Part shown: positions 8,095 to 16,279 of the stretch, piece after piece
How positions within the stretch are numbered: the first letter of the stretch is position 1
Layout of the letters: each line of letters begins with the position of its first letter
Assembly (NCBI GenBank): GCA_024235095.1
Contig: JACKNC010000001.1
Coordinates: forward strand, 1,029,501-1,093,500
DNA: 64,000 nt
DNA from: Gammaproteobacteria bacterium
Lineage (GTDB): Bacteria; Pseudomonadota; Gammaproteobacteria; Competibacterales; Competibacteraceae
Direction of reading: 5' to 3'
Position numbers and translations under genes: made by a program
The notes under the pieces: generated by a model
Database searches by the model: none
What the model saw: the letters and a program-made list of their open reading frames with translations, nothing else
What the model was told of the DNA's origin: nothing

Positions 8095-9149
8095 ATGAAA
8101 GAGTATACCAATGAGCGCGTCATTAAGGTTGTCGGCATTGATCTGGCCAAGCGGAGTTTTCACGTTTACGGCGTGGACGAGAACGGTCAACGGGTGATCC
8201 GCAGGACCTTCAACCGGGTACGTCTGAGTGAATTCATGGCGAATCTGCCCGCCTGTACGGTGGCCATGGAAGCCTGTGGCAGTGCGCACTATTGGGCGCG
8301 GCAGTTCCGGGAGGACGGCCATGAGGTACGGTTGATCGCGCCCCAGTTCGTGAAGCCCTTTGTGAAATCCAATAAAAACGACGCCGTCGATGCCGAGGCG
8401 ATTTGCGAAGCGGCCCAGCGGCCCAGGATGCGGTTGGTGGCGATCAAGAGCGTGGAACAGCAAGATATCCAGGCGATTCACCGGATGCGCAGTTTGGGGT
8501 GGAACGCCGCACCGCCCAGGTCAATCAGATTCGCGGTTTTTGTTGGAATACGGCATTGAAATCCCGCAGGGGCGTGTGGCGGTGAACCAGCGCCTGCCGG
8601 AGATTCTTGAGGATCCAGAGAACGGCCTCAGCGAGCGCTTCCGGGCTGAGCTACGCGAGTTGGCTGACGAACTCCGTCACTTGGATGAACGGGTTGCTCA
8701 TTATGACGCCCAGATTGAGACCCTGGCGGAAAGCCATCCGCAGGCGCAAGCGTTGATGACGATCCCCGGTCTGGGCGCCAAGGGCGCGACCGCGTTGGTA
8801 GCGGCCGTCGGCGAGGATCCCCGACTCTTTAAGAACGGGCGGGGTTTGGCGGCTTGGCTGGGCCTGGTGCCGCGCCAGCACTCCACCGGTGGACGGGACC
8901 GCTTACTGGGTATCAGTAAACGGGGGATGTCACCTGCGGCAGTTGCTGATTCATGGCGCCCGCGCCGTGTTGCGCTGGGTCGAGCGCAAGGACGATCCGA
9001 CGAGCCGCTGGGCCTGGGGACTGAAAGGCCGTCGCCATGCCAACGTGGCGGCCGTCGCGTTGGCCAACAAGATCGCCCGGATCGCCTATGCGGTGATGAC
9101 GACCGGCCAGCCCTATGATGCGGCCAAAGGCGCTCTGGCTCCGGTTTGA
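8095..9149 (+). pseudogene. IS1111-group transposase, left copy, four 1-bp deletions
   Basis: Nearly identical to the intact gene at 14818-15876 but missing one G in a G run (~8500), one T in a T run (~8540), one G in a G run (~8930) and one T (~8935). The N-terminal DEDD part (GIDLAKRSFHVYG, VAMEACGSAHYW, KNDAVDAEA) is still open to codon ~140. All but one of the deletions are in homopolymers. Confidence 0.88.
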
Positions 9150-9432
9150 GTCTTTCTACGCTTCATCCGCGACCCGGTCGCTACGACCACCCCAGTACCT
9201 CCCACCATAAGTTGCGAAGAGTGAATCTCACGGTGATGGCATGAAAGACCAGTTCTGCATTTCCGAAAACCTGATTCGTACAAAAGCCGGCTCTGCCGAG
9301 ACTGCGAGACTGATAAGGACGGAGATGCGCGCGAATTCCATCAGGGCACGAGGGCAGGCGAGCGCCTCAACACGATGCCGGATATATGGCCGCAACTTTT
9401 CCTTCAGCCAAACGGCGATTTCCTCTTGCATC
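9150..9432 (+). ncRNA. Candidate guide (bridge/seek) RNA region of the left IS1111-like copy
   Basis: 283 bp between the transposase stop and the right inverted repeat, conserved in the other copy (14535-14817) although no convincing protein is encoded. IS1111-group elements are known to encode their target-selecting RNA in this downstream segment. GATATATGG at 9381-9389 resembles the element/target junction (CCATATAT on the reverse strand of the right end), and GAGACTGAT at 9306-9314 resembles the target GAGACTAAT. RNA structure not computed; assignment is inference from position. Confidence 0.35.
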
Positions 9433-9453
9433 GCGGGGCGGACCATATATGTA

Positions 9454-10465
9454 ACGCGATGTTCGACTTTCAGGCGATCAGGCCCTCAAACTGGAGGTCT
9501 GACCGACCGACTTGTCGGTTCATGAAAATACCCAAGGTGTGCGCTAAGACTTTTCGGGCGATCCGACTCGTCAAGTGCCACACATCCCGCGCCCGGATTT
9601 TCTCAAAATGGAATGGCTCGGTGAGCTGACCGATGACCGTTTCCACGAGGCGGCGGGTTCTCGTAAGCTGCTGGACAGCCCACGGGGGACGCGGATCGAT
9701 CATGTTGGCCCGCAAGGGGGTTTGCAAGTCAATCCCGGTCGTGGCCAGTTCCGTCTGAAGAAAGGCGCTCAGGTAACCTTTGTCGCCGATCACCCAACCC
9801 TGAACACCTTCGGTCAAATCCCACAACGCCTCGCGTTCATCACCCGTAGCGGGCGTCACCGTCCACGCCGTGATGACGCCATGGATCGTGACCATCAGAT
9901 GACCGTGAAGCCCGTAATAGTACTGCTTCTTTGCCGCACAATAGCCAAAATCCGCCACCGCAGGAAATAACCGACAGTGCGGGGCACGGGTCAACACACA
10001 GAGGGGCAGAGGGCAACCATCCACCAAGCGAATCGGGTCCGTCGCCGCCCCCAACTCGATCAGCAGCTGCTGATGAAGCCCCTGCTTGATCACCCACAGA
10101 TTCGCCGCCTGCTGGGCAAACGTCGTCCGCGATCCGAGTTCCGGGAACCACGACGGCCAATGACGACCGAAGTACTTCCAGATGCCCACATCCGTATCCA
10201 GCCCTAAGAACTCGCCGACGACTTCCATCGTGATCACTTCACTATCATTCAGCTTGGGGGCGAAGCCTCGCGAGCGTAAGCAGTGATCCCCGAGCAGGGC
10301 ATTCAGGTGTTCGTCTACCCAACAAAACACCGTGATGATAAAGTCTTCGAGCGGCATGGCGGTCTCTCCGTGCGGTTGAGGCGGTTGGTTCCTCTCAGCT
10401 TAGCTCACATCGCCATGCCGCATCCGCCTGCTCTCATCTCCCCTCGGAAAAGTCGAACATCGCGT
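9454..10465 (-). mobile_element. IS982-family insertion sequence, copy 1
   Basis: 1012 bp with terminal inverted repeats ACGCGATGTTCGACTTT and complement, flanked by the 7-bp duplication ATATGTA (9447-9453 and 10466-10472). It entered directly beside the inner end of the left IS1111-like element; the corresponding uninterrupted sequence ATATGTAC is intact next to the right copy at 14513-14520. Confidence 0.9.
9470..10357 (-). CDS. IS982-family transposase
   Basis: 295 residues, intact. MPLEDFIITVFCWVDEHL, KLNDSEVITMEVVGEFLGLDTD, then the DDE domain with IRLVDGCPLPLC (first Asp), GWVIGDKGYLS (second Asp) and RRLVETVIGQLTEPFHFEKIRARD (Glu). Differs by one residue (Gly for Arg in IKQGLHQQ) from the second copy at 17769-18656. 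Confidence 0.92.
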   Translation of the reverse strand: MPLEDFIITVFCWVDEHLNALLGDHCLRSRGFAPKLNDSEVITMEVVGEFLGLDTDVGIWKYFGRHWPSWFPELGSRTTFAQQAANLWVIKQGLHQQLLIELGAATDPIRLVDGCPLPLCVLTRAPHCRLFPAVADFGYCAAKKQYYYGLHGHLMVTIHGVITAWTVTPATGDEREALWDLTEGVQGWVIGDKGYLSAFLQTELATTGIDLQTPLRANMIDPRPPWAVQQLTRTRRLVETVIGQLTEPFHFEKIRARDVWHLTSRIARKVLAHTLGIFMNRQVGRSDLQFEGLIA

Positions 10466-10487
10466 ATATGTACGAAAATTTAATATC

Positions 10488-11093
10488 CTACGCAGCCTCT
10501 AAAATGGGTTCCTGCAATAATTCACGATTCTTAAATATTTTTCGCAACATTAATCGAATTGAAGCAAGGTAGACTTGACTTTGACTCGATGCAGGCTTCC
10601 TTTCGTAATCTCTACTTAATCGACGAGATCGCCCCAACCAAGCGAGGCTTCTTTCAACAACCCATCGCCGAGGTAGAACCTGAAATCCTTTCTCTTCTTT
10701 ATTTTTGTTAACAACTTCAATCGTGCAGTTAAAGTTTTTCTCAAGCCATTGAGCCAGGGACTCACCTTGATAAGCACCATCGGCCCAAACTTTCCGGATC
10801 GTATTGGCGATGGATAGCCCACCTTGTAATACCTGTGGTGCGCCTTTTACATCCGGAATATTCGCGGCATGCACCCCGACATAAATTAGACAACCCATTG
10901 TATCCACTAGAATATGCCTTTTTCTTCCTTTAACTAACTTGCCTCCATCAAATCCTGTTTCATCCGCACATTCCTGGGTGCCTTTCACCGATTGGCTATC
11001 AATGATCGCAGCGCTTGGGGTCTCATTTCGCCCTACTTCTTGACGAAATTTTTGGTGAAGCGCCGTGTTAATTTTCTCGAAAACACCGTTATT
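10488..11093 (-). pseudogene. IS1031-type IS5 transposase, C-terminal part
   Basis: Reads NNGVFEKINTALHQKFRQEVGRNE, PSAAIIDSQSVKGTQ (first Asp), GRKRHILVDTMGCLI, VWADGAYQGESLAQW (second Asp), RRWVVERSLAWLGRSRRLSRDYER (Glu). It joins the N-terminal part 11762-12008 across the IS200-like insertion as ...TYYHQWI-NNGVFEKIN..., the normal W-x-x-N/D-G sequence of the family. This is the transposase of the outermost element 5337-15979. Confidence 0.88.
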
Positions 11094-11761
11094 AACAACG
11101 TAGAAAACCACGCCCTTAGGGCGTGGTCAGAGATCAACGGCTTTGCCAGTTGATCGACTCATGGGGTACTACTACGGTTTGTTGTCCCCACAACAGATCG
11201 AGAGGAGTACTGACCATGAGTCGATTCAGAAAGTTATCACATACGATCTGGCACTGCCAGTATCATATTGTTTGGGTTCCGAAATACCGGTATCGAGTCC
11301 TCACAGGGCACATTGCAGAAGAGGTATCGCGATGTATTCACGCCTTTTCGGACTATCAAAAAGTGGAAATTGTTGAATTAAATATCCAGGTGGATCATGT
11401 TCATCTGTTGGTGATGATTCCGCCGAAGTTGTCGATTTCTAACTTTGTGGGAACGCTGAAGGGGCGGACGGCCATTCGGGTCTTCAATCGGTTTTGCGAA
11501 CTGAAAAGGAGACCCTATTGGGGCAACCACTTTTGGGCGCGCGGCTACTGTGTGGATACGATAGGACTGGATGTCGAGAAGATTCGCAAGTATGTGCGGT
11601 ATCAAGAGCGTAAGGAAAGAGACGCCGAACAGCGCGGTTTCGATTTCTAAAGTGAGAACCCATCCTGTGGGGACGACGCCCTTGCCTCCTCAGGGGGCAA
11701 GGCAGACTATCCCCTTTTAGGGGTTAACCAAAACCACCCGCTTTGCGGGTGGTTTCTTTAC
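11094..11761 (+). mobile_element. IS200-type (IS200/IS605) insertion sequence
   Basis: Boundaries are deduced from rejoining the split IS1031 transposase (target ATT/GATCC on the plus strand); they may be off by one or two bases. No inverted repeats or duplication, as expected for single-strand transposition. Subterminal hairpins lie at the left (CCACGCCC-TTA-GGGCGTGG, 11108-11126) and right (ACCACCCGC-TTT-GCGGGTGGT, 11733-11754), the substrates recognised by Y1 transposase. Confidence 0.85.
11216..11650 (+). CDS. tnpA: IS200-family Y1 transposase TnpA
   Basis: 144 residues from ATG 11216 (MSRFRKLSHTIWHCQYHIVW), the family's usual start and length. The HUH motif is DHVHLLVMIPP and the catalytic Tyr region is EKIRKYVRYQERKE. 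WVPKYRYRVLTG and FWARGYCVDTIG are characteristic. Intact; could still be active, unlike its host transposase gene. Confidence 0.93.
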   Translation: MSRFRKLSHTIWHCQYHIVWVPKYRYRVLTGHIAEEVSRCIHAFSDYQKVEIVELNIQVDHVHLLVMIPPKLSISNFVGTLKGRTAIRVFNRFCELKRRPYWGNHFWARGYCVDTIGLDVEKIRKYVRYQERKERDAEQRGFDF

Positions 11762-12008
11762 TGATCCATTGATGATAATAAGTGCTGACGGTGGTATACG
11801 CCGGAAAATCTTTGGGAAGATATCGCCACTGACAACCCGTTTTATTGATGTAAAAAATTGCATTTAAAATCTCGCGGAGATCCACTTCTCGGGAACGTCC
11901 TCGCGTATTTGGCTCGCGTTCTTCCAAAAGGGGTTGAACCCTCTCCCATTCCGCATCGGTGAGATCACTGGGATAGCGATTAAACGGTTTTTCCTTCGGC
12001 CAAGACAT
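11762..12008 (-). pseudogene. IS1031-type IS5 transposase, N-terminal part
   Basis: Codons of the start: MSWPKEKPFNRYPSDLTDAEWERVQPLL, then SREVDLREILNAIFYINKTGCQWRYLPKDFPAYTTVSTYYHQWI, the DUF4096-type N-terminal domain of IS5/IS1031 transposases. The natural protein is interrupted after YYHQWI by the IS200-like element; the few codons that follow are IS200 sequence. Confidence 0.88.
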
Positions 12009-12136
12009 CGCGCACCTCGAACAAAAATTTCGAAACTAAAATAATTTGGGCTTTTTTGGGTAATTCTAGGCGTTGGTGCACAAATAGGCTCTGGGATGGT
12101 CAAAGTGGTTAAGGATCCCCGAACGGAGAAGCCGTC

Positions 12137-13102
12137 ATGACCGCGCAAGCCACCCCTGCGACGGAAGCCGCCCCTCAAAAAGTCCAGTATCGGGTGACGA
12201 ACTGGCCCGAGTATGACCGCGCGCTGGTGCGCCGGGGCCGTTTGACGATCTGGTTCGATGAAGCGTTTTTACAAGACCACTGGCGACCGGCCCCGACTGG
12301 CCAGCGAGGTGCACCGTTCCAGTACTCGGACACGGCCATTCAAGCGCTGTTGATGCTGAAGGCGGTGTTCGATCTGCCCTATCGGATGGTCGAAGGGCTG
12401 GCCGGTTCGATCATCCAGTGGATGGGCCTGACGCTGTCGATTCCCGACCATACCCTGATGTCGCGTCGAGCGAAAACCCTGACGGTGGTGATTCCGCGCC
12501 GGTCGCGGAGTGGACCCATCGACGTGGTGGTCGATTCCACCGACTTGAAAGTGTATGGGGAGGGGGAATGGAAAGTCCGCCAGCATGGCGCGGGGAAACG
12601 GCGCACCTGGCGCAAGGTCCATTTGGCCGTTGATGCCGACGTCAAGGATGTGCTGGCCGTGGAGGTCACGACCGAACAATGGACCGATAGCGAAGTCTTG
12701 GCCGGCTTGCTCGAGCTAATTGACGACCCGATCGGCCACGTCCGGGGCGACGGGGCATACGACACGCATGACGTCTACACGGCGACCGAGGAACGGGGCG
12801 CCGCAGTCACCATCCCCCCACGGGCGAACGCCGTACCGTGGACACCCGATCATCCTCGCACCCAAGCCCTGGCGGCTATCGCTGCGCAAGGGTTGCCGGC
12901 CTGGAAACAGGCGGTCGGCTATCATCGTCGCAGTATCGCTGAAAATGCCATGTATCGTTTCAAACAGTTGTTCGGTGATCGTCTGGCTTCCCGTTTATTC
13001 GAAACCCAGGTCTCGGAGGTCCAGGTACGAGTCGCCGCGTTGAATGTCATGACCTACCTGGGCATGCCCGTTTCCGTCCCTTGCAGGGTTATTCTGTCTT
13101 GA
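12137..13102 (+). CDS. IS903-type IS5-family transposase
   Basis: 321 residues, intact. VQYRVTNWPEYDRALVRRGRLTIWFDEAFL and YSDTAIQALLMLKAVFDLPYRMVEGLAGSI form the N-terminal part; the DDE residues are in IDVVVDSTDLKVYG (Asp), HVRGDGAYDTHDVYT (Asp) and YHRRSIAENAMYRFKQLFGDRL (Glu). Because the IS1-like insertion fell downstream of the stop, this gene is undamaged. Confidence 0.93.
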   Translation: MTAQATPATEAAPQKVQYRVTNWPEYDRALVRRGRLTIWFDEAFLQDHWRPAPTGQRGAPFQYSDTAIQALLMLKAVFDLPYRMVEGLAGSIIQWMGLTLSIPDHTLMSRRAKTLTVVIPRRSRSGPIDVVVDSTDLKVYGEGEWKVRQHGAGKRRTWRKVHLAVDADVKDVLAVEVTTEQWTDSEVLAGLLELIDDPIGHVRGDGAYDTHDVYTATEERGAAVTIPPRANAVPWTPDHPRTQALAAIAAQGLPAWKQAVGYHRRSIAENAMYRFKQLFGDRLASRLFETQVSEVQVRVAALNVMTYLGMPVSVPCRVILS

Positions 13103-13144
13103 AAAAACAGAGAGAGGGGAAATATCGCCCTCATTTTATTTATG

Positions 13145-14449
13145 GGTGGTGTCCCTCAGTTTACGTGATGAGCTAAGCCAGTGACGACGACAACATGTAT
13201 CCTCATTGTGATTGTGGTGTTAATCACTGACCGGGGATCTTATGAAGTGGGAAACGCTCTACTGCCCCAATCGTTCCTGTCACCACTACGGTCGGCCCTT
13301 TGGTCAAGGGTTGTTGGTCAAAAATGGTTCCAGTCACGGGAAAAAGCAGGCGTTGTGTCGTTCGTGCGGGAGGAGAGTGTCCTTGACGTACGGAACTGCG
13401 TATTTTGACCTCGAGGCCGACCCCGCCGTTTTCGAACTGGCGATGCGGGCGTTGGCGGAGGGAAATTCCATCCAGGGTACGGCACGAATCGTCCAGATCG
13501 ACAAGGATACGGTTTGTGCGTGGTTGACTCGGGCCGCCCAGCAATGTCGTTTGGTGGTTTTGTCCCATTGGCGCGAGCTGACGGTGACCGAGTGTCAACT
13601 GGATGAATTGTGGAGCTTTGTCCATACCAAGGACCAGAATCTGCCGATGGCGCAGCAATGGTGCGAGACGGATGGCGATGCTTGGGTGTGGGTCGCCTTT
13701 GCGCCCGAATGGCGCCTGGTGGTAGGGTTTGTCGTGGGCCAGCGCACGCAGGCTCAGGCGAACCTGCTCCTGGAGCGCGTGGTGTATGTGACCGACGATC
13801 ACGTCCCCTTCTTTACTAGCGACCAATGGCCGGGCTATCCCAGCGCCTTGCTCCATGCCTATGGGGAATGGTATCAGCCCGAGCGCCAAGGGACGCGAGG
13901 ACGATATCCGGCCCCACGGTGCCGCCCACCGCCGAATTTGCTGTATGCTCAAGTGGTTAAGCGACGTGAAAAAGGACGGGTGGTCGAGGTGACCCGTAAG
14001 AGGGTCTGGGGAAGCGCGGACGAGCTTCAGGCGCGATTGGCCGCATCCGCCACCAGCACGACGATCAACACGAGCTTTGTGGAGCGGGATAACCTGGCCT
14101 GGCGCGAACACAATCGGCGGTTGGCTCGCAAGACGACCGCGTTTTCCAAGCAACGGTCGTGGATGGAAAAGCAGGTGTGGCTGTCGTTGGCTTACTACCA
14201 TTTCTGCTTGCCCCACCTGAGCCTGCGTGAGGAATTGCCCACCCCGGAACCGACCCGAGGCAACGGATCGCCCCGTAAATGGCGGCCTGTCACGCCGGCC
14301 ATGGCGGCGGGGATGACCGATCATATCTGGACCACGGCGGAGTTGCTGGGCTTTCGGGTACCCGCACCGTTTCTGAATACCTTGGAAACCATCAAACACT
14401 TGTTCCCCGCACTCGACGATGCTCATCACGTAAACTGAGGGACACCACC
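13145..14449 (+). mobile_element. IS1-like insertion sequence
   Basis: 1305 bp with a perfect terminal inverted repeat of about 29 bp beginning GGTGGTGTCCCTCAGTTTAC at 13145, inverse at the right end. TATTTATG is duplicated (13137-13144 and 14450-14457), an 8-bp duplication as in IS1. It is inserted 18 bp inside the right end of the IS903-type element. Confidence 0.92.
13242..14438 (+). CDS. IS1-like transposase with zinc ribbon
   Basis: 398 residues. An N-terminal zinc ribbon (CPNRSCHHYGRP ... CRSCGRR), an HTH (GNSIQGTARIVQIDKDTVCAWL), then ECQLDELWSFVHTKDQN, which is the first Asp motif of IS1-type DDE enzymes, PFFTSDQWPGYPSAL (second Asp) and NTSFVERDNLAWREHNRRLARKT (Glu). Long compared with classical IS1 but like the long-ORF IS1 relatives. 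Ends inside the right terminal repeat. Confidence 0.85.
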   Translation: MKWETLYCPNRSCHHYGRPFGQGLLVKNGSSHGKKQALCRSCGRRVSLTYGTAYFDLEADPAVFELAMRALAEGNSIQGTARIVQIDKDTVCAWLTRAAQQCRLVVLSHWRELTVTECQLDELWSFVHTKDQNLPMAQQWCETDGDAWVWVAFAPEWRLVVGFVVGQRTQAQANLLLERVVYVTDDHVPFFTSDQWPGYPSALLHAYGEWYQPERQGTRGRYPAPRCRPPPNLLYAQVVKRREKGRVVEVTRKRVWGSADELQARLAASATSTTINTSFVERDNLAWREHNRRLARKTTAFSKQRSWMEKQVWLSLAYYHFCLPHLSLREELPTPEPTRGNGSPRKWRPVTPAMAAGMTDHIWTTAELLGFRVPAPFLNTLETIKHLFPALDDAHHVN

Positions 14450-14534
14450 TATTTATGCACCAACGCCGTAATTCTATCAAAAAACAATAATAAAATAAAT
14501 ATGTTATTTTTAGTACATATATGGTCCGCCCCGC

Positions 14535-14817
14535 GATGCAAGAGGAAATCGCCGTTTGGCTGAAGGAAAAGTTGCGGCCATATATCCGGCATCGTGTTGA
14601 GGCGCTCGCCTGCCCTCGTGCCCTGATGGAATTCGCGCGCATCTCCGTCCTTATCAGTCTCGCAGTCTCGGCAGAGCCGGCTTTTGTACGAATCAGGTTT
14701 TCGGAAATGCAGAACTGGTCTTTCATGCCATCACCGTGAGATTCACTCTTCGCAACTTATGGTGGGAGGTACTGGGGTGGTCGTAGCGACCGGGTCGCGG
14801 ATGAAGCGTAGAAAGAC
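14535..14817 (-). ncRNA. Candidate guide (bridge/seek) RNA region of the right IS1111-like copy
   Basis: 283 bp between the transposase stop and the inner inverted repeat, the place where IS1111-group elements encode the RNA that directs target choice. It is the counterpart of 9150-9432. Reading frames through it (e.g. a 72-codon one starting at the inverted repeat) have no recognisable protein. Assigned by position; folding was not computed. Confidence 0.35.
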
Positions 14818-15876
14818 TCAAACCGGAGCCAGAGCGCCTTTGGCCGCATCATAGGGCTGGCCGGTCGTCATCACCGCATAGGCGATCCGGGCGATCTTGT
14901 TGGCCAACGCGACGGCCGCCACGTTGGCATGGCGACGGCCTTTCAGTCCCCGGGCCCAGCGGCTCGTCGGATCGTCCTTGCGCTCGACCCAGCGCAACAC
15001 GGCGCGGGCGCCATGAATCAGCAACTGCCGCAGGTAGACATCCCCCCGTTTACTGATACCCAGTAAGCGGTCCCGTCCACCGGTGGAGTGCTGGCGCGGC
15101 ACCAGGCCCAGCCAAGCCGCCAAACCCCGCCCGTTCTTAAAGAGTCGGGGATCCTCGCCGACGGCCGCTACCAACGCGGTCGCGCCCTTGGCGCCCAGAC
15201 CGGGGATCGTCATCAACGCTTGCGCCTGCGGATGGCTTTCCGCCAGGGTCTCAATCTGGGCGTCATAATGAGCAACCCGTTCATCCAAGTGACGGAGTTC
15301 GTCAGCCAACTCGCGTAGCTCAGCCCGGAAGCGCTCGCTGAGGCCGTTCTCTGGATCCTCAAGAATCTCCGGCAGGCGCTGGTTCACCGCCACACGCCCC
15401 TGCGGGATTTCAATGCCGTATTCCAACAAAAAACCGCGAATCTGATTGACCTGGGCGGTGCGGCGTTCCACCCCCAAACTGCGCATCCGGTGAATCGCCT
15501 GGATATCTTGCTGTTCCACGCTCTTGATCGCCACCAACCGCATCCTGGGCCGCTGGGCCGCTTCGCAAATCGCCTCGGCATCGACGGCGTCGTTTTTATT
15601 GGATTTCACAAAGGGCTTCACGAACTGGGGCGCGATCAACCGTACCTCATGGCCGTCCTCCCGGAACTGCCGCGCCCAATAGTGCGCACTGCCACAGGCT
15701 TCCATGGCCACCGTACAGGCGGGCAGATTCGCCATGAATTCACTCAGACGTACCCGGTTGAAGGTCCTGCGGATCACCCGTTGACCGTTCTCGTCCACGC
15801 CGTAAACGTGAAAACTCCGCTTGGCCAGATCAATGCCGACAACCTTAATGACGCGCTCATTGGTATACTCTTTCAT
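14818..15876 (-). CDS. IS110-family transposase, IS1111 group
   Basis: 352 residues, intact. N-terminal RuvC-like DEDD domain: VVGIDLAKRSFHVYGVDE (Asp), VAMEACGSAHYWAR (Glu), NKNDAVDAEAICEAA (Asp-Asp). C-terminal Transposase_20 domain: ALMTIPGLGAKGATALVAAVGEDP, GLAAWLGLVPRQHSTGGRDRLLGISKRGD with the catalytic Ser. Such enzymes act as RNA-guided recombinases together with the element's non-coding RNA. Starts 24 nt downstream of ...GGAGCGGACCC. Confidence 0.93.
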   Translation of the reverse strand: MKEYTNERVIKVVGIDLAKRSFHVYGVDENGQRVIRRTFNRVRLSEFMANLPACTVAMEACGSAHYWARQFREDGHEVRLIAPQFVKPFVKSNKNDAVDAEAICEAAQRPRMRLVAIKSVEQQDIQAIHRMRSLGVERRTAQVNQIRGFLLEYGIEIPQGRVAVNQRLPEILEDPENGLSERFRAELRELADELRHLDERVAHYDAQIETLAESHPQAQALMTIPGLGAKGATALVAAVGEDPRLFKNGRGLAAWLGLVPRQHSTGGRDRLLGISKRGDVYLRQLLIHGARAVLRWVERKDDPTSRWARGLKGRRHANVAAVALANKIARIAYAVMTTGQPYDAAKGALAPV

Positions 15877-15979
15877 GGGTCCGCTCCGTTATCTCGGTTA
15901 ATATGATGTGAGTCAGCATTCACTATCTTGCCCGCTTTGGGCTCGTTGGAGGAGCGGGGCGGACCATTCCATTAGTCTC

Positions 15980-16207
15980 TAAGACAGCGTCAGCCTTTGC
16001 CATCTGTTCTTTTTCCTGCGCCTTCCGCATATCTTCAGGTATAGTTAATACCTGCAAATGAGCTAATAGCGTCGCGAAGCTGGCCCCAAAAACAAACGAG
16101 AAGAATGGACTCTTAATGAATTCGTTGATGAAATGCCAAACCCTAGCGCTACCGGTTAGTTTGTCCGGTTCAGTTGGCTTTAATACTACAGTGATTTCTC
16201 TGTTCAT
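15980..16207 (-). pseudogene. 5' part of the IS-split cassette gene (unknown function)
   Basis: First 76 codons of the 267-residue protein completed at 4758-5333. MNREITVVLKPTEPDKLTGSARVWHFINEFIKSP is followed by one hydrophobic segment (FFSFVFGASFATLLAHLQVL, residues ~36-55) and an acidic coil (EDMRKAQEKEQMAKADAVL). So the intact product would be a single-pass membrane protein with a large, presumably cytoplasmic, C-terminal part. The ATG lies 11 nt behind GTTGGAT (16218-16224, minus), a GTTRRRY core, so this is the first gene of an integron-type cassette. Function unknown. Confidence 0.8.
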
Positions 16208-16227
16208 TGTGGCCTTTATCCAACATT
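16208..16227 (-). other. attC-like site 2, 3' part (start of cassette C)
   Basis: Minus strand AATGTTGGATAAAGGCCACA. GTTGGAT (16218-16224) fits the GTTRRRY core at which cassettes join. It lies 11 nt before the ATG of the third cassette gene. The rest of the site is at 22864-22937, separated by the IS701-like element. Confidence 0.6.
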
Positions 16228-16279
16228 ATCAGGACTTTCGCTTTGTTTTTTTTAACTCTATTATCTGATATAATAACCG

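Larger units (their letters stand above)
5349..9446 (+). mobile_element. IS1111-group (IS110 family) element, left copy, decayed
   Basis: Bounded by the 14-bp inverted repeat ATGGTCCGCCCCGC (5349-5362) and its complement (9433-9446). It is an inverted duplicate of the element at 14521-15967. Once the IS21-like insertion and one 8-bp duplication are removed it is 1443 bp against 1447 bp for the other copy; the 4-bp difference equals the four single-base deletions found in its transposase. It lies immediately inside the left terminal repeat of the IS1031-type element. Confidence 0.85.
12069..14467 (+). mobile_element. IS903-type (IS5 family) insertion sequence
   Basis: Ends GGCGTTGGTGCACAAATA (12069) and GGCGTTGGTGCATAAATA (inverse, ending 14467) match except one base, and GTAATTCTA is duplicated outside (12060-12068 and 14468-14476), the 9-bp duplication typical of the IS903 group. 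An IS1-like element is nested close to its right end. Confidence 0.92.
14521..15967 (-). mobile_element. IS1111-group (IS110 family) element, right copy, intact
   Basis: 1447 bp between ATGGTCCGCCCCGC (14521-14534) and its complement (15954-15967). It is the inverse of the left copy and sits at the equivalent position inside the right terminal repeat of the IS1031-type element: the outside sequence is TCCATTAGTCTC and the inside sequence GTACATAT, as at the left. No target duplication is evident, normal for IS110-family elements. Confidence 0.88.
5337..15979 (-). mobile_element. IS1031-type (IS5 family) element expanded by nested insertions
   Basis: The outermost element of the nest. Its ends are GAGACTAATGGA at 5337-5348 and the inverse at 15968-15979. 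TAA is duplicated outside (5334-5336, 15980-15982); because of overlapping bases a 5-bp CTAAG duplication is an equivalent reading. A TNA 3-bp duplication and a GAG terminus are usual for the IS1031 group of IS5. The only gene of its own is the split transposase at 10488-12008 (minus). Everything else inside is later insertion: two IS1111-like copies in the two terminal repeats, IS21-like, IS982, IS200-like, IS903-like and IS1-like. Confidence 0.8.

Noticed and set aside
5576..9149. Programmed frameshifting in istA and the left IS1111 recombinase
   Set aside because: There are several changes at different positions, and the right IS1111-like copy shows a single open frame.
13224..14726. 500-codon minus-strand gene
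   Set aside because: It is the antisense of the IS1-like transposase and runs across three element boundaries.
14521..14739. 72-codon protein-coding gene in the IS1111-like right end (also at 9228-9446)
   Set aside because: The frame begins within the inverted repeat and has no recognised family; a non-coding RNA region is more likely.
16208..16227. Target duplication of the IS701-like element
   Set aside because: CATT/TCTA and neighbouring choices do not match for any placement of the ends.
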